The position numbers and the translations under genes are program-made. A stretch of 64,000 bases of DNA from Pseudomonas sp. C2B4 (GTDB lineage: Bacteria > Pseudomonadota > Gammaproteobacteria > Pseudomonadales > Pseudomonadaceae): contig NZ_JABFMU010000002.1 of NCBI RefSeq assembly GCF_013359695.1, forward strand, positions 62,001 through 126,000, written 5' to 3'. Positions 36,795 to 46,652 of the stretch are shown here, in pieces. How positions within the stretch are numbered: position 1 is the first letter of the stretch; the number at the start of each line of letters is the position of its first letter. The notes beneath the pieces were generated by a model. The model saw only the letters and a program-made list of their open reading frames with translations. It made no database searches and was not told where the DNA came from.

Positions 36795-36953
36795 ATGAAA
36801 GCACTATTGGCAATAATGGTGGTGATCACACTTTCCGGCTGTGCAGGCGGCGAGTATTTTCCTAAAGGGTATGGTCATGAACTGGCTCATAAATGTCAGA
36901 TTGACCCGTACAATTATGATTGCCTGAATCCACCTCCAGCCTTCAAAAATTAA
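36795..36953 (+). CDS. Small lipoprotein, function unknown
   Basis: This 52-residue protein starts MKALLAIMVVITLSGCAGG, with a lipobox LSGC (Cys16), so it should be lipid-anchored. The start at 36795 has GGAGAG nine bases upstream; a longer frame from 36753 lacks such a site and would bury the signal. The mature part has two more cysteines (in HKCQID and YDCLNP). It resembles no family I know. Base composition here is visibly AT-richer than in neighbouring genes. It is convergent with the lectin gene, 24 bases away. Confidence 0.65.
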   Translation: MKALLAIMVVITLSGCAGGEYFPKGYGHELAHKCQIDPYNYDCLNPPPAFKN

Positions 36954-36977
36954 CAAGTATTCAACAGCCAGTAGCTA

Positions 36978-37490
36978 TTAGAGAGGGCCAAGTGAAAATT
37001 TCCATTCATAAATCTCTTTACCATCCGGTAGCACTCTGGTGAATCTCTCCTTCGCCTTTGGAATACGACCAGGGACGAATCCAGAGCGAGCCCAGCACAG
37101 ATTTCCCGTTCGTTGATCGTAAATGACCAGATTTCCATCATCTTGAATAACCATACAAGTGTTGTACCACAGTGATTTATCAGTGCTGTGGGTGCTTTCG
37201 GCAATCCATAGACGTTTTCTGGAGGGGGCGTATAAGAATCCACTATTGCTGATTACAAACTGCAGTTTCTGATTCATTCTTTTTTGATATAAGGTCTTAC
37301 TATAAATTTGGTTGGTGTCCGCAATCCAAACTACAGCCCCGTTGTCGGTAATAACCAGATTCCCGTCAGTCTGCAATATCAATCGAAATCGTCCATTTTC
37401 GGACATGAGGTACTGTCCCGCCGACATCATTTGGTTGGTGGGCAGCACATGCGAACCGCTTGCCTGAAATGGGGTGTATGTAATAGCCAT
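36978..37490 (-). CDS. Mannose-binding-type (B-type) lectin domain protein
   Basis: This 170-residue protein is made of one monocot-mannose-binding-lectin (bulb lectin) beta-prism. Three subdomain repeats are visible. The third has an intact sugar-binding motif QxDxNxVxY (Q116-D118-N120-V122-Y124), the first has Thr48 in place of the Tyr, and the middle one is degenerate. There is no signal peptide or membrane span. Pseudomonads carry this domain in LlpA bacteriocins, which are larger (two tandem domains, about 30 kDa); this is a single-domain relative. One 60-base line inside the gene (36961-37020) is about 37% GC, suggesting acquisition by transfer. Lectin or bacteriocin activity is inferred from the domain only. 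Confidence 0.82.
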   Translation of the reverse strand: MAITYTPFQASGSHVLPTNQMMSAGQYLMSENGRFRLILQTDGNLVITDNGAVVWIADTNQIYSKTLYQKRMNQKLQFVISNSGFLYAPSRKRLWIAESTHSTDKSLWYNTCMVIQDDGNLVIYDQRTGNLCWARSGFVPGRIPKAKERFTRVLPDGKEIYEWKFSLGPL

Positions 37491-37939
37491 GATTTTTTTA
37501 CCTTGATTAATGAGTGCTCATGTAATCAAGTTCTAATGTGGAGATGGCGATATATATTTGTTGCTTGTCTTAATAGCATCCATCACAGATTGGCGTGGAG
37601 CAGCGAAGGAAGCGGCAGCCACCCAGCGTTCAGGAGCGGTGAAGGTGGAGCCTGACGGAAGACCGATCTCGCCAGCGTTCAGGCGCATAAAACGCGGCTC
37701 AAGGGCCGCGTTTTATGCGCCTGAAGGAAAACCACCCCACAGAATCGAATAAATTTTGGGGTGGAGGTGTTCTTGGGTTGGGCTACATTCTTTGGCACCC
37801 AATGGTCTTTTAATCTCGCCTTAACCCACCTATTTCAGACTCTTGATCGTATTTCTCGATATTTCAAAGCAAAATTTTCCGCTTTAATTCGATAGATAAC
37901 TCTTTAGTCTTGGGTCGCAGTTCTCACAGGATTTGGGCA
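37491..37939. other. AT-rich gap beside the lectin gene
   Basis: These 449 bases lie between the lectin gene and cytochrome b561. They contain the lectin promoter region, a direct repeat CCAGCGTTCAGG (37623-37634 and 37672-37683), a 21-bp perfect inverted repeat, and an A/T-rich stretch before the cytochrome gene. A short open frame at 37558-37752 has no ribosome site and crosses the inverted repeat, so I do not call it a gene. Confidence 0.5.
37678..37725. repeat. Perfect 21-bp inverted repeat
   Basis: Arm 37678-37698 (TTCAGGCGCATAAAACGCGG plus C) is exactly complementary to 37705-37725 with a six-base loop TCAAGG. The internal AAAA and TTTT runs resemble a bidirectional terminator, although no long gene ends nearby. 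It belongs to none of the other repeat families in this window. Confidence 0.9.
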
Positions 37940-38491
37940 ATGCAGCTACGTAACTCTACTTCCCGCTATGGTTTGGTCAGCATAGTCATGCACTGGGGCG
38001 TGGCACTGGCAGTGTTCGGTCTGTTCGCGTTGGGGTTGTGGATGGTCGGTCTCGACTACTACAGCACCTGGCGCAAAGACGCGCCGGATCTGCACAAGAG
38101 CATCGGCCTGGTGTTGCTGGGTGTGATGGTATTGCGGGTGCTGTGGCGCTTTATCAGCCCACCGCCACCGACCTTGTCCAGCTACAGCCGCATGACGCGC
38201 CTAGGCGCCCATTTCGGCCATGGCTTCCTGTATCTCAGTCTGTTCGCTGTGATGATTGCCGGTTACCTGATTTCCACCGCAGAAGGTGTCGGGATTCCGG
38301 TGTTTGGACTGTTTGAAGTGCCTGCGCTGGTGTCCGGACTACCGGACCAGGCAGATACCGCTGGGGTGATTCACCTCTGGCTGGCGTGGGTGCTGGTAAT
38401 TTTTTCCGGCCTCCATGCGTTGGCAGCATTGAAGCACCACTTTATCGATCGCGATGTGACCCTCAAGCGAATGCTGGGTCGCAAAGCCTGA
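37940..38491 (+). CDS. Cytochrome b561
   Basis: This 183-residue di-haem membrane cytochrome has four hydrophobic helices. It probably moves electrons from ubiquinol. Haem-ligand histidines are expected in [30 protein letters not shown] and [22 protein letters not shown]. The ATG at 37940 ([14 protein letters not shown]) is chosen over an upstream frame because AGGA lies at a workable distance and the family starts this way. The next gene, yceI, is 33 bases downstream, a common b561-YceI pairing. Confidence 0.92.
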   Translation: MQLRNSTSRYGLVSIVMHWGVALAVFGLFALGLWMVGLDYYSTWRKDAPDLHKSIGLVLLGVMVLRVLWRFISPPPPTLSSYSRMTRLGAHFGHGFLYLSLFAVMIAGYLISTAEGVGIPVFGLFEVPALVSGLPDQADTAGVIHLWLAWVLVIFSGLHALAALKHHFIDRDVTLKRMLGRKA

Positions 38492-38523
38492 AGTTCAACC
38501 TCGACTCCAAAGGAAAACAAAGT

Positions 38524-39111
38524 ATGTTGAAAAAGACTCTGGCCGCTCTGGCAATCGGTTCCGCCCTGTTGTCCGCCGGTAACGCGATGGCCGCTGACTA
38601 CGTGGTCGACAAAGAAGGCCAGCACGCCTTCGTTGACTTCAAGATCAGCCACCTGGGCTACAGCTTCATCACCGGTACTTTCAAAGACATCGACGGCAAG
38701 TTCAGCTTCGACGCCGCCAAGCCTGAAGCCAGCAAGATCGAGTTCAACGTGAACACCGCCAGCGTGTTTACCAACAACGCCGAGCGCGACAAGCACATTG
38801 CCAGCAAAGACTTCCTGAACGGCACCAAGGCGACGTTCGTGTCCACCAGCGTCAAGCCAACCGGTAAAAATGCCGCAGGCAAAGACACCGCTGACGTGGC
38901 CGGCGACCTGACCATCCTGGGCGTGACCAAGCCAATCGTGGTCAAGGCCACTTTCCTGGGTGAAGGCAAGGATCCATGGGGCGGCTACCGTGCCGGTTTC
39001 GAGGGTACCTTCAACCTCAAGCGTTCCGACTTCGGCAAGCAGAAGGACCTGGGCCCATCGTCCGACGCGGTTGAAATGTACGTGTCGTTTGAAGGTGTAA
39101 AAGCGAAGTAA
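38524..39111 (+). CDS. YceI-family periplasmic protein (PasP-like)
   Basis: This 195-residue lipocalin-like protein has a signal peptide ([20 protein letters not shown], cleavage after AMA). YceI proteins bind polyisoprenoids in a beta-barrel. The orthologous position in P. aeruginosa encodes the small protease PasP, an activity whose relevance here is unknown. Family blocks are [18 protein letters not shown] and [20 protein letters not shown]. It is co-transcribed with cytochrome b561 and followed by a terminator. Confidence 0.93.
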   Translation: MLKKTLAALAIGSALLSAGNAMAADYVVDKEGQHAFVDFKISHLGYSFITGTFKDIDGKFSFDAAKPEASKIEFNVNTASVFTNNAERDKHIASKDFLNGTKATFVSTSVKPTGKNAAGKDTADVAGDLTILGVTKPIVVKATFLGEGKDPWGGYRAGFEGTFNLKRSDFGKQKDLGPSSDAVEMYVSFEGVKAK

Positions 39112-39125
39112 TTTTCGCGCCTGAC

Positions 39126-39163
39126 AAAAAACGCCCGCTGCTCTCAAGAGCGCGGGCGTTTTT
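39126..39163 (+). terminator. Rho-independent terminator after yceI
   Basis: AAAAAACGCCCGC pairs with GCGGGCGTTTTTT, and the stem continues through GCTCT/AGAGC to a tiny loop. Confidence 0.9.
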
Positions 39164-39204
39164 TATTGCCGTACAAATAATCTCTGCCGGTATCAAACAA
39201 TCCT

Positions 39205-39294
39205 TGTGGGAGCGAGCCTGCTCGCGAAGACGGCGGCATGATCAACATGGAAATGACTGGTAGACCGCTTTCGCGAGCAGGCTCGCTCCCACAG
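39205..39294. repeat. REP pair (family A)
   Basis: TGTGGGAGCGAGCCTGCTCG and its inverse are about 42 bases apart, between two terminators that face each other. Confidence 0.85.
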
Positions 39295-39312
39295 GTTTTC
39301 TCATTCGTCATA

Positions 39313-39349
39313 AAAAATGCCCCGGCTCTTTCGAGTCCGGGGCATTTTT
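39313..39349 (-). terminator. Rho-independent terminator after rhlE
   Basis: A perfect 13-bp stem (AAAAATGCCCCGG with CCGGGGCATTTTT) has an 11-base loop. It lies 15 bases after the rhlE stop on the minus strand. Confidence 0.9.
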
Positions 39350-39364
39350 CATTTCAGCGATAAC

Positions 39365-41224
39365 TCAGCGATTGCGCGTCAGCAACGCCGGTTTTTCGCC
39401 GCGAGGACGGGTTGGCAGTTGATCCAGTTGCTCAGGTGTCGGGAAGCGATCGGCTTTGGACTCCTTGTGCATGATCTTCGGCGCGTTGCCCCGCGGGTTC
39501 TGTACGGCCGGTTCCGAACGGGACTGGTCGTCACGGGCCGGACGGCGATTGCGCGAGTCTTCGCGACGGGCCTGGCCGTCACGTGGCGCACCGTTGCGTG
39601 GACCAGTGCGCTTGGCGGGCGGCGTGCCGGTGCTGGCGCCATCGCTGTTGCGCGGACCACTCTGACGACCTTGTGGTTTGCCACCACGCGGAGCGCCCGA
39701 ACCTGCGCCCTGGGCTGGTGCACCTGGACGGCGACCACGACCGGGAGCTGGAGCCTGCTTCGGTACGTAGTCGACGCGGTTACCGAAGTTATCGATATCG
39801 TCGTCCAGGAACTCGTCCGGCGCGCGATCAGCGGCGGCGCGTGGCGGCTGGCTTGGCTGGCGCTGTTCGCGGGCCGGGCTGCCTTCGCGTGGCTTTTGCT
39901 GGCGAGCAGGGCGCTCACCGCGTTCGCCGGCAGGTTTTTCCTTGCCCTTGTCCTTGCCTTTGTCTTTACGACCGCCACCGCCACCATTCGGACCGTCACC
40001 GCGCGGGCCACGGGCATTGCGCGGGTTACGCATGTCCGGACGTTCGCGGGCTTCCGGTTTTTCAGCTTCCACGGCGCTGGCATCGAAGCCCATCAGGTCG
40101 CCATCGGCGATTTTCTGCTTGGTCATGCGCTCGATGCTTTTCAGCAGTTTTTCTTCGTCCGGGGCCACCAGCGAGATCGCCTCGCCCGAACGACCGGCAC
40201 GGCCGGTACGGCCGATGCGGTGCACATAGTCTTCATCGACGTTCGGCAGTTCGAAGTTGACCACGTGTGGCAACTGATCGATGTCGAGGCCGCGGGCGGC
40301 GATGTCGGTGGCGACGAGGATACGCACAGTACCGGCCTTGAAGTCGGCCAGTGCTTTGGTCCGGGCGTTCTGGCTCTTGTTGCCGTGGATCGCAACAGCG
40401 CTCAGGCCATGCTTGTCCAGGTACTCGGCCAGGCGGTTGGCGCCGTGCTTGGTGCGGGTGAACACCAGTACCTGTTCCCAGGCGCCAGCGGTGATCAGGT
40501 GCGCCAGCAACGCACGCTTGTGGCTGGCAGGCAGGCGGAACACGCGTTGTTCGATGCGCTCGACCGTGGTGTTCGGCGGCGTGACTTCGATGCGTTCCGG
40601 GTTGTGCAGCAGCTTGCCGGCGAGGTCGGTGATGTCCTTGGAGAACGTCGCCGAGAACAGCAGGTTCTGCCGTTTGGCCGGCAGGCGGGCCAGGACTTTC
40701 TTCACGTCATGGACAAAGCCCATGTCGAGCATGCGGTCGGCTTCGTCCAGCACGAGGATTTCCACGTGGGACAGGTCGACGCTGCCTTGGCCGGCGAGAT
40801 CGAGCAGGCGGCCGGGGCAGGCCACCAGCACGTCGACGCCGCGGGACATGGCCTGAACCTGAGGGTTCATGCCCACGCCGCCGAAGATGCAGGCACTGAC
40901 GAATTTCAGGTCACGGGCATAGACCTTGAAGCTTTCGTGTACTTGCGCCGCGAGTTCGCGAGTGGGGGTCAGGACCAGAACGCGCGGTTGGCGCGGGCCG
41001 TGACGCTGGGACTTGTCCGGGTGACCGTTGGGGAACAACCGCTCCAGGATCGGAAGGGCGAAACCGCCGGTTTTACCAGTACCTGTCTGCGCCGCGACCA
41101 TCAGGTCGCGACCTTGCAACACGGCGGGAATGGCCCGCTGTTGCACCGGAGTAGGCTCGGTATAGCCCGCATCTTCGATGGCGCGGACCAAAGCCTCGGA
41201 GAGACCGAGGGAAGCAAAGGACAT
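39365..41224 (-). CDS. rhlE: DEAD-box RNA helicase RhlE
   Basis: This is an ATP-dependent RNA helicase of the RhlE group (619 residues). The start at 41224 ([20 protein letters not shown]) is the family start; the frame upstream is non-coding leader. Visible in order are the Q motif TEPTPVQQ, Walker A AQTGTGKT (45-52), DEAD (160-163), SAT in FSATFSKD, and [10 protein letters not shown]. After about residue 385 comes a basic, Arg/Gly/Pro/Lys-rich tail of more than 200 residues with no folded domain, likely for RNA binding or condensation. A long leader precedes it. Confidence 0.95.
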   Translation of the reverse strand: MSFASLGLSEALVRAIEDAGYTEPTPVQQRAIPAVLQGRDLMVAAQTGTGKTGGFALPILERLFPNGHPDKSQRHGPRQPRVLVLTPTRELAAQVHESFKVYARDLKFVSACIFGGVGMNPQVQAMSRGVDVLVACPGRLLDLAGQGSVDLSHVEILVLDEADRMLDMGFVHDVKKVLARLPAKRQNLLFSATFSKDITDLAGKLLHNPERIEVTPPNTTVERIEQRVFRLPASHKRALLAHLITAGAWEQVLVFTRTKHGANRLAEYLDKHGLSAVAIHGNKSQNARTKALADFKAGTVRILVATDIAARGLDIDQLPHVVNFELPNVDEDYVHRIGRTGRAGRSGEAISLVAPDEEKLLKSIERMTKQKIADGDLMGFDASAVEAEKPEARERPDMRNPRNARGPRGDGPNGGGGGRKDKGKDKGKEKPAGERGERPARQQKPREGSPAREQRQPSQPPRAAADRAPDEFLDDDIDNFGNRVDYVPKQAPAPGRGRRPGAPAQGAGSGAPRGGKPQGRQSGPRNSDGASTGTPPAKRTGPRNGAPRDGQARREDSRNRRPARDDQSRSEPAVQNPRGNAPKIMHKESKADRFPTPEQLDQLPTRPRGEKPALLTRNR

Positions 41225-41431
41225 GAGTAATCCTGTTTTAGTTAGGGCTTGGCCCAATGGGAGTCTTGCCTGGCGCGAATGGCGTTTAAGAGGACGCAAT
41301 CCCGTCCGGTCCTGCTGGGTTTCGAAAGCTCGTCTGGAACGCTCGCGCGGGCTGAAAAGCTGCGCTGTAGCGGGGTCGAGATGCCTTGAACGATTCCGAG
41401 CGTCCGGGCGTGAGCCTGGCGGGAAGGCCGG

Positions 41432-41440
41432 AGTATAACA
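41432..41440 (-). promoter_or_regulatory. Candidate extended -10 promoter of rhlE
   Basis: TGTTATACT on the minus strand fits the extended -10 form (TGnTATAAT). No good -35 is visible. If used, it gives rhlE a leader of about 200 bases, as is common for helicases with post-transcriptional cold control. Confidence 0.4.
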
Positions 41441-41446
41441 GAGCAA

Positions 41447-42262
41447 TCACTGCGCGCCGCTTTCCTGCTGCTCAACGGTTTTTGTATGGGTAGCGGTGAC
41501 ACTTGCAGCATTCGTCGCGCTCGCCGGGGCAGCACCGTAACGAGCGCTCAGTTCCGCGTAGGCGGCTTCGCGCTTGAAGCGTTTGAGTTCGGCACCGAAG
41601 CGCTGCACCAGTAAATCCATGCCGGCATTGCGGCGCACCGCGAGAAACTGGCTCTGCTGGCTGATAACGGCCGGGTTTTCGGTGATCTTGTCGCGGATGT
41701 TCAGCTCGTCGAGCAAATGCTGGCCCACCCGGCGATCGGTAATCAACAGGTCGATCCGTCCACGCACCAGTTTGCCGAAGTTGGCTTCATGGCTCGGCGC
41801 CGGCTCGCGGGTGAATAGCGTCGACTCCCTGAAATCCTGGCTGTACAGGTAGCCCGGTGAGGTGCCTATGGTCAGGCCGCGCAGTTCGTCGAGGGTACGG
41901 AACGGGTGCGGTCGCTCGTTGGCATAGAACATCACGAACTGGACGTCCGAAAGCGGTTCGCTGGGGTAGAGCAGGGTCGCGTCGCGCTCGTCGCTGTGGA
42001 AAATGTCCAGAGCGCCATCGGCCTGTCCCGTTTCGAGCATCGACAGGCAACGTTTCCACGGCAGGAATTGCCATTCCACCTCAATGCCCAGTCGCTTGAA
42101 GACAATCGCCGTGGTTTCGTAGTCCAGCCCCAGGGCTTTACCGTTCTCTTCATAGACATACGGAGCCCACGGTTCCGTGACAATGCGCAGCTTCTCGCCC
42201 CGAGCGGCGAAGCTCAGGCAAGTGAAGACAAACACGGCGATTAACTGCGTGATCAAAGACAT
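41447..42262 (-). CDS. Periplasmic transporter-type binding protein (family 3)
   Basis: This 271-residue exported protein has a signal MSLITQLIAVFVFTCLSFAA and starts at 42262. The mature part resembles amino-acid-binding family 3 proteins: LRIVTEPWAPYVYEENGK, WKRCLSMLETGQADGALDIF and GLTIGTSPGYLYSQDF. It stands alone with no permease. Such orphan proteins in Pseudomonas may be sensors or scavengers. The C-terminal tail is Ala/Thr-rich. The ligand is unknown. Confidence 0.82.
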   Translation of the reverse strand: MSLITQLIAVFVFTCLSFAARGEKLRIVTEPWAPYVYEENGKALGLDYETTAIVFKRLGIEVEWQFLPWKRCLSMLETGQADGALDIFHSDERDATLLYPSEPLSDVQFVMFYANERPHPFRTLDELRGLTIGTSPGYLYSQDFRESTLFTREPAPSHEANFGKLVRGRIDLLITDRRVGQHLLDELNIRDKITENPAVISQQSQFLAVRRNAGMDLLVQRFGAELKRFKREAAYAELSARYGAAPASATNAASVTATHTKTVEQQESGAQ

Positions 42263-42361
42263 GGGCTTGAGATTACGACGAGAAACGGGAAAGAGCCAGA
42301 AACTGGCTGCAGATGCTCTAACTCCGTGTCTTGCCGCACAATAAAAGTGCATTTGAAAGCA

Positions 42362-42437
42362 AAAAATCGCAGCCTGCGACAGCTCCTACAGAAATGACAC
42401 ATTCCAATGTAGGAGCTTTCGCAGGCTGCAATCTTTT
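42362..42437. repeat. Inverted repeat, family C (CAGCCTGCGAAAGCTCCTAC)
   Basis: AATCGCAGCCTGCGACAGCT and TGTAGGAGCTTTCGCAGGCT form an imperfect stem around a 25-base spacer. It is a third palindromic family, seen only once in this window, between convergent-side ends near metF. Confidence 0.78.
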
Positions 42438-42456
42438 GATCTTGCCTTGACGATTT

Positions 42457-43302
42457 TTAACGTGGCAACTTCAGGTTGTTCCACACCGCCAGGCTCGCTT
42501 CAGCCTGATTCAGCGTGTAGAAGTGCAGCCCTGGTGCGCCACCCTGCAGCAAGCGTTCGCACATCTCGGTGATGACCTGTTCGCCAAAGCGCTGAATGCT
42601 TTGGGTGTCGTCGCCGTAGGCTTCCAGTTGCTTGCGGATCCAGCGCGGGATTTCTGCGCCGCAGGCATCGGAGAAGCGCGCCAGTTTGCTGTAGTTGGTG
42701 ATCGGCATGATGCCCGGCACGATCGGAATGTTCACACCCAGCGCCCGCACACGGTCGACAAAGTAGAAATAGCTGTCGGCGTTGAAGAAATACTGGGTGA
42801 TCGCGCTGTCGGCGCCAGCGTTGGCCTTGCGCACGAAATTGGCGATATCGTCTTCGAAATTGCGCGCTTGCGGGTGCATTTCCGGGTAGGCGGCCACTTC
42901 GATGTGGAAATGATTGCCGGTTTCTTCACGAATGAATTCGACCAGGTCATTGGCGTGGCGCAGCTCACCGCTGGCCATGCCCATGCCCGATGGCAAGTCA
43001 CCGCGCAGTGCAACGATGCGGTTGATGCCGGCCGCTTTGTACTCTCTCAGCAGGCCGCGCAGATCGTCCTTGCTGTCGCCCACGCAAGACAGGTGCGGTG
43101 CGGCAGGAATTTTGACTTCGCTTTCAAGCTGCAACACGGTGTTGAGGGTGCGATCACGTGTCGAACCGCCCGCGCCGTAGGTGCAGGAGAAGAAGTCGGG
43201 ATTGTAGGTAGCCAGCTGACGAGCAGTGGCGAGCAGCTTTTCATGCCCAGCATCGGTCTTTGTAGGGAAGAACTCGAAGCTGTAGCGACGATCTTGGGAC
43301 AT
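42457..43302 (-). CDS. metF: 5,10-methylenetetrahydrofolate reductase MetF
   Basis: MetF reduces methylene-THF to methyl-THF, the methyl donor for methionine synthesis, using FAD and NADH. The protein has 281 residues with the start at 43302 (MSQDRRYSFEFFPTKTD), chosen because AAGGAT is about eight bases upstream; the ATG at 43308 is too close. The TIM-barrel motifs CVGDSKDDLRG and VPGIMPITNY are present. It lies 159 bases downstream of ahcY on the same strand, so read-through from the SAH-riboswitch-controlled promoter is possible. Confidence 0.97.
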   Translation of the reverse strand: MSQDRRYSFEFFPTKTDAGHEKLLATARQLATYNPDFFSCTYGAGGSTRDRTLNTVLQLESEVKIPAAPHLSCVGDSKDDLRGLLREYKAAGINRIVALRGDLPSGMGMASGELRHANDLVEFIREETGNHFHIEVAAYPEMHPQARNFEDDIANFVRKANAGADSAITQYFFNADSYFYFVDRVRALGVNIPIVPGIMPITNYSKLARFSDACGAEIPRWIRKQLEAYGDDTQSIQRFGEQVITEMCERLLQGGAPGLHFYTLNQAEASLAVWNNLKLPR

Positions 43303-43348
43303 GGTCATATCCTTGGAAACAAGAACCTTCGAGGCGCTGCTGTCCCGT

Positions 43349-43439
43349 GTGGGAGCGAGCCTGCTCGCGAAAGCGATTTAACGGCCAGCGCAAATGTTGA
43401 ATGCGATGGCCCCTTCGCGAGCAGGCTCGCTCCCACAGG
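43349..43439. repeat. REP pair (family A) between ahcY and metF
   Basis: GTGTGGGAGCGAGCCTGCTC and its inverse are about 43 bases apart, within a likely ahcY-metF transcript. It may cause differential expression of the two genes. Confidence 0.85.
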
Positions 43440-43461
43440 GAGAGCGAACAATCAGTGCCTG

Positions 43462-45075
<1,614 letters not shown>

Positions 45076-45195
45076 AGGGTTTCTGTCGGTCAATGTGCGA
45101 ACGGTAATAGTGGCTATAGAAGATGCCGAATAGAGCGCTGGCCCGGGGTCTGCCAAGATACCGTCCATCATTCGGCAAGACGCTCAGGAGTGAAC

Positions 45196-45600
45196 ATGAA
45201 TTTCCACACCCGCAAATGGGTCAAGCCAGAAGACCTCAACCCCAACGGCACGCTGTTTGGCGGCAGTCTTCTACGCTGGATCGACGAAGAAGCGGCGATC
45301 TACGCCATTGTTCAGCTGGGTAACCAGCGCGTCGTCACCAAGTACATTTCCGAAATCAACTTCGTCAGCGCCTCGCGCCAGGGCGACATCATCGAACTGG
45401 GCATCACCGCCACCGAGTTCGGTCGTACCTCGATCACCCTGACGTGCGAAGTGCGCAACAAGATCACCCGCAAGAGCATTCTGACTGTCGAGAAGATGGT
45501 GTTCGTCAACCTTGGCGAAGATGGATTGCCCGCCCCCCACGGCCGTACCGAGATCAAGTACGTCAAGGACCAGTTCAAGGATGATGACGCCGCTCAGTGA
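45196..45600 (+). CDS. Acyl-CoA thioesterase (hotdog fold, YciA-like)
   Basis: This 134-residue hotdog-fold hydrolase cleaves acyl-CoA thioesters. The start at 45196 (MNFHTRKWVKPEDLNPNGTL) has CAGGAG upstream. NPNGTLFGGSLLRWIDEEAA carries the conserved catalytic Asn and Glu or Asp region of the YciA/BACH group, followed by SRQGDIIELGITATEFGRTS. It is divergent from ahcY. The acyl-chain preference cannot be read from sequence. Confidence 0.9.
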   Translation: MNFHTRKWVKPEDLNPNGTLFGGSLLRWIDEEAAIYAIVQLGNQRVVTKYISEINFVSASRQGDIIELGITATEFGRTSITLTCEVRNKITRKSILTVEKMVFVNLGEDGLPAPHGRTEIKYVKDQFKDDDAAQ

Positions 45601-45615
45601 GATTGGTGGCGTTCC

Positions 45616-45679
45616 CTTCGCGAGCAGGCTCGCTCCCGCATTGAGCCGCAATCTCTGTGGGAGCGAGCCTGCTCGCGAA
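45616..45679. repeat. REP pair (family A)
   Basis: TTCGCGAGCAGGCTCGCTCC and its inverse are about 17 bases apart, between two genes on the plus strand. The left arm ends CCGCA instead of CCACA. Confidence 0.83.
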
Positions 45680-45764
45680 TGCAGCAATGGAGATTTATCA
45701 GGCTACTGAACAGCCATGATCTCCGTGGGTCGTAGTTAAATGACCCGCTTCCGGTGCGCACGCT

Positions 45765-46652
45765 ATGAACTCGCCAACAGACGGCAAGACCCCCGACCTC
45801 TCTGCCAAAGAGCAGCGTGAAGTCGAAAAGAGCCAGCCACCACGGGCGGCGGTGCTGCACGAAATCATCCGTATCCAGGGCGATCAGGAGCTTGAACGCA
45901 GTGTTGCTGCGCTCTGGTGGTCCGCCCTGGCCGCCGGCTTGACGATGGGCTTGTCCTTGATGGGCATGGGATTGCTCAGCGCTCGCCTCCCGGATGGGGA
46001 GGGTTTCAAGGTGATTGCCAGTTTCGGCTACTGCGCCGGGTTTCTCGCGGTGATCCTCGCCCGGCAGCAACTGTTCACCGAAAACACCCTGACGGCCGTG
46101 CTGCCGATCATGAGCAAGCCGACGCTGGGCAACTTCGGTCGATTGCTTCGATTGTGGTCGGTGGTGTTGTTCGGCAACCTTTGCGGCACATTGCTGGTGG
46201 CCTATGTGATGCTGGAGCTGCCGATTTTCGACAGCAAGACCGATGTCGCTTTCCTCGACATCGGCCGCAAGGTCATGGAGAACGACGCCAGCAAAATGTT
46301 CGCCAAGGGCATCATCTCAGGCTGGATGATTGCCACCATGGTCTGGATGATCCCGTCCATGGAAAGCGCCAAGATGTGGATCATCATCCTCATCACATAC
46401 TTCATGGCGCTGGGGGATTTCACCCACATCGTGGTCGGTTCGCTGGAGGTTTCCTACCTGGTGTTTGCCGGTGAATTGCCATGGAAGGATTTCTGGCTGG
46501 TGTTCGCCGGTCCCACGTTGGTGGGGAACATCATCGGAGGCAGCTTCATCTTCGCGCTGATCAGCCATGCGCAGATTCGCAGTGAGAGCGGGCCGCCAAA
46601 AAGCACGGCGGATCAGGACGAAGTGCCCGACCCGCAAAAAATCAAAAAGTAG
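45765..46652 (+). CDS. Formate/nitrite transporter family protein (YfdC-like)
   Basis: This 295-residue inner-membrane protein belongs to the FNT/aquaporin-like family. A polar N-terminal 45 residues precede six hydrophobic spans. GLSLMGMGLLSA, FGYCAGFLAVILARQQLFTENT and FGNLCGTLLVAYVM match the FNT re-entrant regions. The longer termini fit the YfdC branch, whose substrate is unknown. The stop codon directly abuts the end of the convergent MFS gene with no spacer. Confidence 0.88.
   Translation: MNSPTDGKTPDLSAKEQREVEKSQPPRAAVLHEIIRIQGDQELERSVAALWWSALAAGLTMGLSLMGMGLLSARLPDGEGFKVIASFGYCAGFLAVILARQQLFTENTLTAVLPIMSKPTLGNFGRLLRLWSVVLFGNLCGTLLVAYVMLELPIFDSKTDVAFLDIGRKVMENDASKMFAKGIISGWMIATMVWMIPSMESAKMWIIILITYFMALGDFTHIVVGSLEVSYLVFAGELPWKDFWLVFAGPTLVGNIIGGSFIFALISHAQIRSESGPPKSTADQDEVPDPQKIKK

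Noticed and set aside
36795..37490. Lipoprotein and lectin as a toxin-antitoxin pair
   Set aside because: They are convergent and not co-transcribed, the lipoprotein is exported, and no toxin fold is visible. Only a loose functional link is kept as a hypothesis.
37558..37752. Possible 64-residue gene in the lectin gap
   Set aside because: It has no Shine-Dalgarno and crosses the perfect inverted repeat, and the protein has no signal, span or motif.
39317..41230. 637-codon open frame on the plus strand opposite rhlE
   Set aside because: RhlE has all DEAD-box motifs on the other strand. The plus-strand frame runs through the rhlE terminator and shows no domain.
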